Below are positions 55,965 through 64,000 of a stretch of 64,000 bases of DNA, piece after piece. Position 1 is the first letter of the stretch. Each line of letters begins with the position of its first letter. The stretch spans positions 16,496,001 through 16,560,000 of the forward strand of contig NC_068933.1 in assembly GCF_023091745.1 (NCBI RefSeq), given 5' to 3'. The notes beneath the pieces are model-generated. The model did no database searches and was not told the DNA's origin. It worked only from the letters and a program-made list of their open reading frames with translations. The DNA is from Budorcas taxicolor. Lineage: Eukaryota; Chordata; Mammalia; Artiodactyla; Bovidae. The translations under genes were made by a program, and so were the position numbers.

Positions 55965-56394
55965 TCTTAAGTGTTTAAGCAGAGCTTTTTAAATGTCACA
56001 TGCTATTTGATTACTCTACAAGTTAGATCTAAGCTCATATAAAAACCAGAAGTGAGGTCTATGGAGGAGCTTTTGGTCTGTTTTATCGTTCGATGTCTAT
56101 TGTTTAGTGCTAACCTTGTAGGATGGATGGTTCAATATTCACTGCTTCAGTGAAGAAATGCAAGAATATGCTTTCTCTAGGCCATAGAAATATTTGTTGT
56201 CTTACTGAACTGAATCATCTCCAGACACAAGATCTTCATCATTCTCCTTTAATCTCTCCCCTCCTGAATCCTCTAAGCCTTCACAAAAATTATGTCCCCT
56301 CTTTCTTATCCCTTCAATTAGTATACTCTGTTAGTTTCATCATTACTGTCTTCAAATATGGTCAAAAATCTTACTTTTAGAATGAATCCTGCTA
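55965..56394. other. Unassigned DNA
   Basis: No feature recognised; may include the decayed 5' part of the LINE sequence below. Confidence 0.4.
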
Positions 56395-57170
56395 CAAAAC
56401 TTCTAAAACTTATTTCTTTTATTGCTAAGCTTCTGGAGCAATTATTGGCTCCAATTTCTTAACTCATGCAATGTGCAACCTTTTGAAATCTCAGTGGATT
56501 TTCCAAATCTCTACAAATACTGCTCATCTAAAATTCGATACTGACTTTCTAATTGCAAACTGAGAAAAGGCCAATGTCTTTCCAGTATCCTTGACCCTGC
56601 TAAAGTATTTGATATTTCTTTCTGTATCTCTTTCATGAAATTTCTTCCCCTGATTTCTATCAGTTTGCATATTTTGTCACTTCACTTTTGTTATTAAATA
56701 CTTACTCTTTATCTTTCCTAGTGGGAACGCTCGCTCTTCTATCTTCCTCAACTGGATGCTTTCTGAAATTCTGTTGCTCTCTGGGATTATTTTTCTTTTC
56801 AGTTTTCTCCCTTAGTCCTATCATTTATTTCTGTGTGAGTAACTAACAAATTTCCACCCCTAAGGTTTCATTGTTCTAATCACTGGCTAAACACATCTAC
56901 TGTTGTTTCAAACTCACCATACATAGGAGACAACTATTTTCTTCCCACCCTCTTCCATTATGCTTCCTGCTCTACAACCCTTAATGGCCAGAAGGTTCTA
57001 TCTCAGGGCAGAGTTGTTATAAAAACCTTCTTTCTCTGAGCCTCCTCTATACTTAAATCAATCCTGCCATTTTGTCAAGTTCTTGACCTAAAATCCTGGA
57101 TCTCATCTCTCCCGTCTAAATGTAACCCTGCAGAACTAGCGATTCCACTGACTTATAAGATCCCATTTCA
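56395..57170 (+). repeat. Probable old L2/CR1-type LINE coding remnant
   Basis: cttctggagcaattattggc, gaaaaggccaatgtctttcc, cctgctaaagtatttgatat, ctttcctagtgggaacgctc, tatcttcctcaactggatgc and caaactcaccatacatagga recall a non-LTR retrotransposon RT region in order, but divergence is high and all frames are closed. Confidence 0.45.
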
Positions 57171-57249
57171 AAACAGTAGCTAGTGCTAAAGAAAACAATC
57201 GTTCTGTAATGGTAATTGGCAATACTCGTATGTGCCTATGCTTCTACAT

Positions 57250-57435
57250 ATTATTTAACACAAAAATTATACACATTAAGTATTACTATTATGTATATTT
57301 ACGGGTAAGGAAACCCAAGCAGAGTTACATAATGTTAACTGCTAGTAAAATAGCAGAGCCAGTATTTGAAAAGAAGTAACTTGGCACAGGAGTCTATGCT
57401 TTTAACCACTCTATTTTATTGCTTCCATAATACAG
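57250..57435 (-). mobile_element. MIR SINE
   Basis: tatatttacgggtaaggaaa, cccaagcagagttacataat, ctagtaaaatagcagagcca, ggagtctatgcttttaacca follow reverse-complement MIR to its tRNA-like end. Confidence 0.82.
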
Positions 57436-57523
57436 GGACACGTATAAGATTGATGGTCCAGGACTGTGTGAACAGTATAGAACAAAGAATCCTATGTATT
57501 AAATATGGGTCTAGTGGGTACAG

Positions 57524-57741
57524 TTGGGCTTCCCAGGTGGGTCACTGTGTAAAGAATCTGCCTGCAATGCAGGAGACACAGGAGGTGTGGGTTTGATTCC
57601 TGGGTCTGAAAGATCCCCTGGAGGAGGGCATGGTAACCCACTCCAGTATTCTTGCTTGGAGAATCACACGGACATAGGAGTCTGGTGGGCTCCACTCCAT
57701 AGCGTCATAAAGAGTTGAACATGACTGAAGCGACTGAGCAT
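57524..57741 (+). mobile_element. Bov-tA SINE
   Basis: Full copy from ttgggcttcccaggtgggtc to gactgaagcgactgagcatg. It ends almost exactly where a MaLR LTR begins. Confidence 0.94.
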
Positions 57742-57744
57742 GCA

Positions 57745-58302
57745 GTGGGTTAAATAGTGGCTCCCCCAAAGATATGTCCAATAAAGGAGCGGGGTTGGGG
57801 GTGGGGTGGGAGGCAGGCTCATGAGTGAGGAGATCCATATATATTTATGGCTGATTCAAGTTGTTGTGGGGCAGAAACCAACACAACACTGTAAAGCAAT
57901 TATCCTCCAATTAAAAAAAATTTTTTAAAAAGGGATGTCCAAGTCCCCTAATCCTGAAACCTGGAAGATGATATTATTTGGGAAAAAAGTCTCTTTAGAT
58001 GTAACTATACTGAGAGTCTCAAGATTATTCTGGATTTTGGGTGAACCCCAAATCCAATGATAAAAGAATCTTTATAAGAAGAGAAGACACTGAAACACAA
58101 AGGACTCGTGAGGATGGAGGCAGAGACTGGGGTACTGTGTCTTTAAGCAGTGCGTGTCAAGGATTGCCAACAGGAATTGGAAGCTTGCTGGGAGGTAGGG
58201 AACGTCTTCTCCCTCAGAGGCTCCAAATGGAACCAATCTTGCAAGCTTCTTAATTTTGAACTCCTGTCCTCCTGAACTCTGAGTAAATAAATTCTGTTAT
58301 CT
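57745..58302 (+). mobile_element. MaLR-class (MLT1-like) LTR, split by an L1 end
   Basis: gggttaaatagtggctcccc, aagatatgtcc | aagtcccctaatcctgaaac, gaatctttataagaagagaa, ctcctgaactctgagtaaat, aaattctgtta. The final part of the LTR is replaced by BovB, which starts at 58303. Confidence 0.78.
57783..57932 (+). mobile_element. L1 3' end nested in the MaLR LTR
   Basis: tttatggctgattcaagttg, tgtggggcagaaaccaacac, cactgtaaagcaattatcct, then A/T-rich tail. The LTR word gatatgtccaa / ggatgtccaa occurs on both sides (about 57772 and 57933) as target-site duplication. Confidence 0.9.
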
Positions 58303-59108
58303 AAATATCAATAACCTCAGATATGCAGATGACACCACCCTTATGGCAGAAAGTGAAGAAGAGCTAAAAAGCCTCTTGATGAAAGTGAAAGAGGAGAGTG
58401 AAAAAGTTGGCTTAAAGCTCAACATTCAGAAAACGAAGATCATGGCATCCGGTCCCATCACTTCATGGGAAATAGATAGGGAAACAGTAGAAACAGTGTC
58501 AGACTTTCTTTTTCTGGGCTCCAAAATCACTGCAGATGGTGACTGCAGCCATGAAATTAAAAGACGCTTACTCCTTGGAAGAAAAGTTATGACCAACCTA
58601 GATAGTATATTCAAAAGCAGAGACATTGCTTTGCCGACTAAGGTCCGTCTAGTCAAGGCTATGGTTTTTCCTGTGGTCATGTATGGATATGAGAGTTGGA
58701 CTGTGAAGAATGCTGAGCGCCGAAGAATTGATGCTTTTGAACTGTGGTGTTGGAGAAGACTCTTGAGGGTCCCTTGGACTGCAAGGAGATCCAACCAGTC
58801 CATCCTAAAGGAGATCAGCCCTGGGATTTCTTTAGAAGGAATGACGCTAAAGCTGAAACTCCAGTACTTAGGCCACCTCATGCAAAGAGTTGACTCATTG
58901 GAAAAGACTCTGATGCTGGGAGAGACTGGGGGCAGGAGGAGAAGGGGACAACCCAGGATGAGATGGCTGGTTGGCATCACGGACTCGATGGATGTGAGTC
59001 TGAGTGAACTCCGGGAGTTGGTGATGGCCAGGGAGGCCTGGCGTGCTGCGATTCATAGGGTCGCAAAGAGTCGGACACGACTGAGCGACTGAACTGAACT
59101 GAACTGAA
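58303..59108 (+). mobile_element. BovB 3' end with an intact C-terminal frame
   Basis: 5'-truncated just before the RT YADD motif (tatgcagatgac at 58321-58332) and continuous to gactgagcgactgaactgaa. The reading frame from the truncation to the natural stop at about 59092 has no stop or shift. It encodes YADD and the complete C-terminal region including VPWTARRSNQSILKEISPGI. The youngest-looking of the longer copies, but without its RT upstream half it is inactive. Confidence 0.96.
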
Positions 59109-60026
59109 GCCATCACATTTGTGGTAACTTGTTAGGATAGCCTTAGGAAATGAGTACACTGGGAAAGATTCTTGTGACCTGAGCAGGACACAGAATAATA
59201 GAACACTGCAGATCTCTTAATGAGATTCATCTTACCAACAAAATGCCGCTTGAAGATAAGATTTTCTCAACTTTGTATAGTACACCCCATCAACAAGTTT
59301 CAGTGGTCAATACGTGATTTGGGGGATGTATGAAGAAATAAAAGATGAACACTATTTTTTTACTACCTCATAAATGTGCAGAGTTATGTCATTTTAAAAA
59401 AGTACATGTTTTAAAACGATGGACAAAACATTTTATTCCACTTTAGATATCTACATTTATAAACATTACTCTGGCTTCATTTATTTGATCGAAAATCCTA
59501 GAATATTTTCACACCTACAAAAAAATATAGTATCATCTGCTTATCATAGGTGTATAATTTAATTTATAAATAGTTTTAGCTTTTTATAAAGAGAAGTATA
59601 ATGAATATGTTCCAAGGTATTTATCATTTACAAATAATTTCTAGCATCTTGAAATTCAGATTTATATATCACAGAATCCAGATTTACATATGTTAAAGAT
59701 GGTGTGATTATGTTTTTCAAATCAAGTTATATCATTGAGAAGAAAACTTGAGTTGAATGTAATTTTTGTAAGTACAGTTTGTTTCCTGTATATCGATTCT
59801 TGCTGGAGCAACATACTAACACTCCTTAAAAAACATGCTTTTTTTCTAAAAGAAATCTTCAAAAGAATTGATCATATGAATTATATGAATTATTTGGCAA
59901 GATGAGAATATACAATGATTATTATCAGTAGAGATGCTGGATTCTAAGTGAAAATATTAGACATAACTTTCTCAGGTAAAACACCTGGAGAAAACTATAT
60001 ATATTTATATTTATATATCCCCTTCC
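59109..60026. other. AT-rich unassigned DNA
   Basis: Separates two same-strand BovB pieces. No repeat or gene recognised. Confidence 0.5.
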
Positions 60027-60681
60027 ATCCAGTCCCATCACTTCATGGCAAATAGACGGGGAAACAGTGGAAACAGTGTCAGACTTTCTTTTTCTGGGCT
60101 CCAAAATCACTGCAGATGGTGATTGCAGCCATGAAATTAAAAGACCCTTACTCCTTGGAAGAAAAGTTATGACCAACCTAGATAGCATATTCAAAAGCAG
60201 AGACATTACTTTGCCGACTAAGGTCCGTCTAGTCAAGGCTATAGTTTTTCCAGTAGTCATGTATGGATGTGAGACTTGGACTGTGAAGAAGGCTGAGTGC
60301 CGAAGAATTGATGCTTTTGAACTGTGGTGTTGGAGAAGACTCTTGAGAGTCTCTTGGACTGCAAGGAGATCCAACCAGTCCATTCTGAAGGAGATCAGCC
60401 CTGGGATTTCTTTGGAAGGAATGATGCTAAAGCTGAAACTCCAGTACTGTGGCCACCTCATGCAAAGATTTGACTCATTGGAGAAGACTCTGGTGCTGGG
60501 AGGGATTGGGGGCAGGAGGAGAAGGGGACGACTGAGGATGAGATGGCTGGATGGCATCACGGACTCGATGGACGTGAGTCTGGGTGAACTCCAGGAGATG
60601 GTGATGGACAGGGAGGCCTGGCGTGCTGCGATTCATGGGGTCGCAAAGAGTCGGACACGACTGAGCAACTGAACTGAACTG
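60027..60681 (+). mobile_element. BovB 3'-end fragment
   Basis: It starts ccagtcccatcacttcatgg and ends gactgagcaactgaactgaa. The frame is open to the natural stop at 60672. Followed without spacer by another BovB piece. Confidence 0.95.
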
Positions 60682-61191
60682 AGATAGCATATTAAAAAAC
60701 TGAGACATTACTTTGTCAACAAAGGTCCATCTAGTCAGGGCTATGGTTTTTCCAATGGTCACGTATGGGTGTGAGAGTTGGACTGTGAAGGAAAGCTGAG
60801 TGCCAAAGAATTGATGCTTTTAAACTGTGGTGTTGGAGAAGACTCTTGAGAGTCCCTTGGACTGCAAGGAGATCCAACCAGCCATTCTAAAGGAGATCAT
60901 TCCTGGGTGTTCATTGGAAGGACTGATGCTGAAGCTGATACTCCAGTACTTTGGCCACCTCATGAGAAGAGTTGACTCATTGGAAAAGACTCTGGTGCTG
61001 GGAGGGATTGGGGGCAGGAGGAGAAGGGGATGACAGAGGATGAGATGGCTGGATGGCATCACTGACTCGATGGATGTGAGTCTGAGTGAACTCCGGGAGT
61101 TGGTGATGGCCAGGGAGGCCTGGCATGCTGCGATTCATGGGGTCGCAAAGAGTCAGGCACGACTGAGCGACTGAACTGAACTGAACTGAAC
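60682..61191 (+). mobile_element. BovB 3'-end fragment abutting the previous one
   Basis: It starts gatagcatattaaaaaactg, a position about 150 bases further into BovB than the start of the upstream copy, and ends gcgactgaactgaactgaac. Frameshifts near 60790 (ctgtgaaggaaagctgag) and 60880 (ccaaccagccattcta) make it non-coding. The tail holds four ctgaa units. Confidence 0.95.
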
Positions 61192-61308
61192 TTCCATCAT
61201 TTTACAGCCTAACTCTTAAAGGTGAAATAAAAAGGACCTTGAGAATTGGAAATGATTAAGAACTTAATTTTTGAAACTCAACTATCCCATATGTCATCAA
61301 TCCATCAG

Positions 61309-61310
61309 TC

Positions 61311-61349
<39 letters not shown>

Positions 61350-61379
61350 TATATATACACACACCCAGACATATATATG
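61309..61379. repeat. (TA)n(CA)n compound microsatellite
   Basis: About 13 TA units, then acacacacacac, then TA and CA again. Likely length-polymorphic and hard to sequence or assemble. Confidence 0.95.
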
Positions 61380-61519
61380 AAAAGTCATATATATATGAAA
61401 AATACATATCTGAGTTATAAAGGGGTCTGATATACAACTGAAATGCATGTATAGCTCTGACATATTATACATATTGACATATATTTTTAAGATATCTTTC
61501 TGATTTTCATATATATGTG

Positions 61520-61714
61520 TGTGAGTAAAAGTTACTCAGTTGTGTCTAACTCTTTTGCAACCCAATGCACTATGCAGTCCATGGAATTCTCTAGGCTAGA
61601 ATACTGGAGTGGGTAGCCTTTGCCTTCTCCAGGAAATCTTCCCAGTCCAGGGATCGAACCCAGGTCTCCTGTATTGCAGGCGGATTCTTTACCAGCTGAG
61701 CCACAAGGGAAGCC
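61520..61714 (-). mobile_element. Bov-tA SINE
   Basis: Minus-strand copy (gagtaaaagttactcagttg ... gagccacaagggaagcca) with a shortened A-unit: cactatgcagtccatggaat replaces the usual two-part spacer. Confidence 0.93.
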
Positions 61715-62929
61715 ACACATACACCCTTGATTTTATCCCATTTATTATTATCTTAATTTGAAAATCTTTGAAATAAAATATCAAGTATTTTTAGACATCC
61801 TGCAAAAGAAGTCATGATTGGCACATGTAGGACTCTGCAGCTAAAGGCAAAGAAATAATAAAAACATTTCTAAGGCAAAAGTTATCTATCATATCAATGC
61901 CACTTATTTCTAAGCAACAAAGAAATCTTGTAACATTCACCAATTGTATTTTTTTCTCCTTCATGGACACCCACAGCAATTTAAAGATAGAATCTTGTGA
62001 AATGAGAGAAATAATGAAAAGTTGAAATGTATGAACAGAGAACTTGTTAATTTTAGACACCTTCACATTGAGAGATTTTGTTTTATCTGTGTCCCTGTAC
62101 AAGATACTCAACCTCACGAAGCTCAGATTTCCATCCTTGTAAAATATCACTGAAGATGCCTATTGCACTCAGGGAAGAAGAATCCAGTGAGACACTGTGG
62201 GTAAAATGTGTTCCGTAGAGGTTGCTATGTTCTTCCTCCTAGTCATTATCATGATTATCCTCGGAAGCTCAGTGCTATGCTAACGTTGTTCCAGACTAGC
62301 AAATTAGTGTTATTCACTAGATAAAATTGCATTTGGTTCCTTCCTACTTTAAATACCTGCTGGCCTTGGTTAAACACCAATCCTGACATAGAGATAACAT
62401 CTGTAAGGACCCTGAGGCTTCCTCACTAAGTAATTAACCCACATGCCTTTGATTGTTCGCTTAAACAATATATAGCATTCTTTATGTACCTGGAGATATG
62501 CAGCACAAAAAAAGAAAAGGTGAGAGCTTATTAAAGTCCATTTATTGGAATTGGGTATTATTTTTTAGCTTGAATAAAATGTTAATTGGGAGGAGAGTGT
62601 TTTGCAAAATACACAAGATCTATTCTGAATGAACAAGATAAAGTTTGATTGATTCATTAAGCTCAATCTCTTGAGTACTCACATCAATGCTTTTAGTTTT
62701 TAAAATAACATATCAATTATTGTTTAAATTTCACATTGATGAAAAAATGTCTGGCCTATATTTATAATTAATGTCATAGTTAACATAGATGTGAGTGGTG
62801 AGCTGAACTATTATATGAAAGGTCTTTAATTCTGTCATAGTGGATACATTCACAAGATATTTTTATAGTTTTGAAAACCTAAAAGAGAAATAGAAATGCC
62901 GAAGTATTTATATTTACCCTCTGTTCTCA
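61715..62929. other. Unassigned DNA
   Basis: No repeat or exon recognised. A 112-codon minus-strand frame (62150-61812) has no resemblance I can name. Confidence 0.45.
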
Positions 62930-63010
62930 CTAAGGTTAGTTTCCTTATCTGTAAAACAGGAGTGATAATGGTATGTCCCTTTGTGCTTGTTTTTAGGACT
63001 AGAAAACAAA
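62930..63010 (+). repeat. MIR core/tail fragment
   Basis: taaggttagtttccttatct, gtaaaacaggagtgataatg, gtatgtccctttgtgcttgt follow MIR through tctgtaaaatgggataat. Confidence 0.6.
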
Positions 63011-63017
63011 TAACTGC

Positions 63018-63452
63018 TCCAGTTCAGTTGCTCAGTCGTGTCCAACTCTTTGCCACCCCATGAACCGCAGCACGCCAGGCCTCCCTGTCCATCACCAACT
63101 CCTGGAATCTACCCAAACCCATGTCCACTGAGTCGGTGATGCCACCCAACCATCTCATCCTCTGTCATCCCCTTCTCCTCCTGTCCTCAATCTTTCCCAG
63201 CATCACGGGCTTTTCAAATGAGTCAGCTCTTCGCATCAGATGGCCAAAGTATTGGAGTTTCAGCTTCAACATCAATCCTTCCAATGAACACCCAGGACTG
63301 ATCTCTTTTAGGATGGACTGGTTGGATCTCCTTACAGTCCAAGGGACTCTCAACAGTCTTCTCCAATAGCATCAATTCTTTGTGCTCAGCTTCCTTTATA
63401 GTCCAACTCTCACATCCATACACGACTACTGGAAAAACCATAGCTTTGATAT
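63018..63452 (-). mobile_element. BovB 3'-end fragment
   Basis: Reverse complement of about 430 bases of BovB, from ccagttcagttgctcagtcg to ggaaaaaccatagctttgat. About 15 bases are missing near 63367 (ctccaatagcatcaattc) and disrupt the frame. Confidence 0.95.
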
Positions 63453-63564
63453 ATAACAGCTTTCATAAGTAATAGTTACATATATAATATATAATTACGG
63501 CACTGTGCTATGCTGTATAAAAATGTAAGCGGACAAGATACAATAATTAAACTTGTATAAGTTG

Positions 63565-63617
63565 TCTCTTGCCACGGTAACGAGTTACTACAAATTTAGC
63601 ATCTTAAAGCAACACAA
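63565..63617 (-). repeat. Possible MaLR LTR end, cut by a SINE
   Basis: ggtaacgagttactacaaat, ttagcatcttaaagcaacac resembles the reverse-complement MLT1-type LTR terminus (taacaa-ttaccacaaa-ttagtggcttaaaacaacac). Confidence 0.45.
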
Positions 63618-64000
63618 ACCCTGGTGGCTCAGTGGTAAAGAATCTGTCAGCCAAGGCAGGAGACATGGGTTTGATCCCTGATCCAGGAAGATCCCATGTG
63701 CCGTGAACAACTAAGCCCATTCGCACAACTAGTGAGCCCGTGCTCTAGACCCCGGGAGCCGCAACTACTGAGCCCACGTGCCGCAGCTACTGAGTCTTGC
63801 GCCCCCTAGAGCCCGTGCCCCGCAACAAGGAAAACTACCACAATGAGAAGCCGGCGCAAGGCAACTTAAGAGTACCCCCTGCTCACCGCCACTAAAGAAA
63901 AGGCTGCACAGCAATGAAGACCCAGTACAGCCCAAAATAACTAATTAAACTAACTAATAATAAAGTTACCTAATTAATTAACAAATAATAATTTTAAAAA
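63618..64000 (+). mobile_element. CHR-type tRNA-Glu SINE, full tail, running into the window end
   Basis: accctggtggctcagtggta, B box ggtttgatccc, then the repeated CHR tail words (gcaactactgagcccacgtg, gagcccgtgccccgcaacaa, cacaatgagaagccggcgca, cagcaatgaagacccagtac). It ends in a taactaattaa-rich tail that continues to the window edge. The most complete CHR copy here. Confidence 0.92.

Noticed and set aside
58343..59092. 249-codon open frame as a novel protein
   Set aside because: It is the C-terminal half of BovB ORF2, with close paralogues at 13.0, 42.9 and 60.1 kb.
1..64000. Regularly spaced Bov-tA copies as a CRISPR-like or tandem array
   Set aside because: Spacing and orientation are irregular, the units are about 210 bases and several have target-site duplications. 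They are dispersed SINEs in a mammalian genome.

Overview
This window is non-coding nuclear DNA from a ruminant (cattle, sheep, goat or a close relative). The diagnosis rests on three kinds of repeat. There are about 33 copies of the tRNA-Glu/BovB-derived SINE Bov-tA, at least 12 pieces of the RTE-clade LINE BovB, and L1 3' ends of the artiodactyl type. Cetartiodactyl CHR-type tRNA-Glu SINEs and old mammalian repeats (MIR, L2, L1M, MaLR LTRs, MER5A, a Tigger derivative) fill in the rest. Between repeats the DNA is AT-rich. I recognise no cellular protein-coding gene, rRNA, functional tRNA or CRISPR array. Nearly all longer open frames lie in BovB, Bov-tA or L1.

Layout. 1-9.3 kb: scattered Bov-tA copies in AT-rich unique DNA. 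9.3-11.4 kb: two abutting SINEs, an L2 fragment with a G-quadruplex-like tract, and a minus-strand L1 3' end. 12.6-13.8 kb: the best BovB, with reverse-transcriptase motifs and one frameshift. 14-24.5 kb: a MaLR LTR, MIR, L2, a Bov-tA dimer flanked by long direct repeats (17.1-17.6 kb) and several nested L1s. 24.5-33 kb: mostly unassigned DNA, two L1M 3' ends and a CHR SINE that starts in a perfect hairpin (29.1 kb). 33-39.2 kb: SINE-in-SINE, minus-strand BovB, MIR, a tRNA-Ile-like pseudogene inside an inverted L1 arrangement, and more L1. 41.3-44.3 kb: one long L2 split by later L1, BovB and Bov-tA insertions. 44.5-47 kb: a MaLR LTR and a complete Tigger-type MITE. 49-51.7 kb: degraded BovB copies. 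51.7-54.6 kb: largely unassigned. 54.6-58.3 kb: MIR, LTR, MER5A, a Bov-tA dimer, old LINE sequence and a MaLR LTR broken by L1. 58.3-61.2 kb: three same-strand BovB 3' fragments, two of them directly abutting. 61.3-64 kb: microsatellite, Bov-tA, minus-strand BovB and a CHR SINE cut by the window end.

The window records retrotransposition rather than cooperating genes. L2, MIR and L1M are the oldest layer, MaLR LTRs and Tigger the middle one, and BovB with Bov-tA the youngest. Bov-tA ends in BovB-like 3' sequence and is thought to be mobilised by BovB-encoded enzyme. I did not find a new functional system. The points most worth checking are structural: long direct repeats around a SINE dimer, two inverted-repeat structures involving retroelements, a tRNA-Ile-like pseudogene, abutting BovB insertions, and one short minus-strand stretch with coding-like texture that I could not identify.
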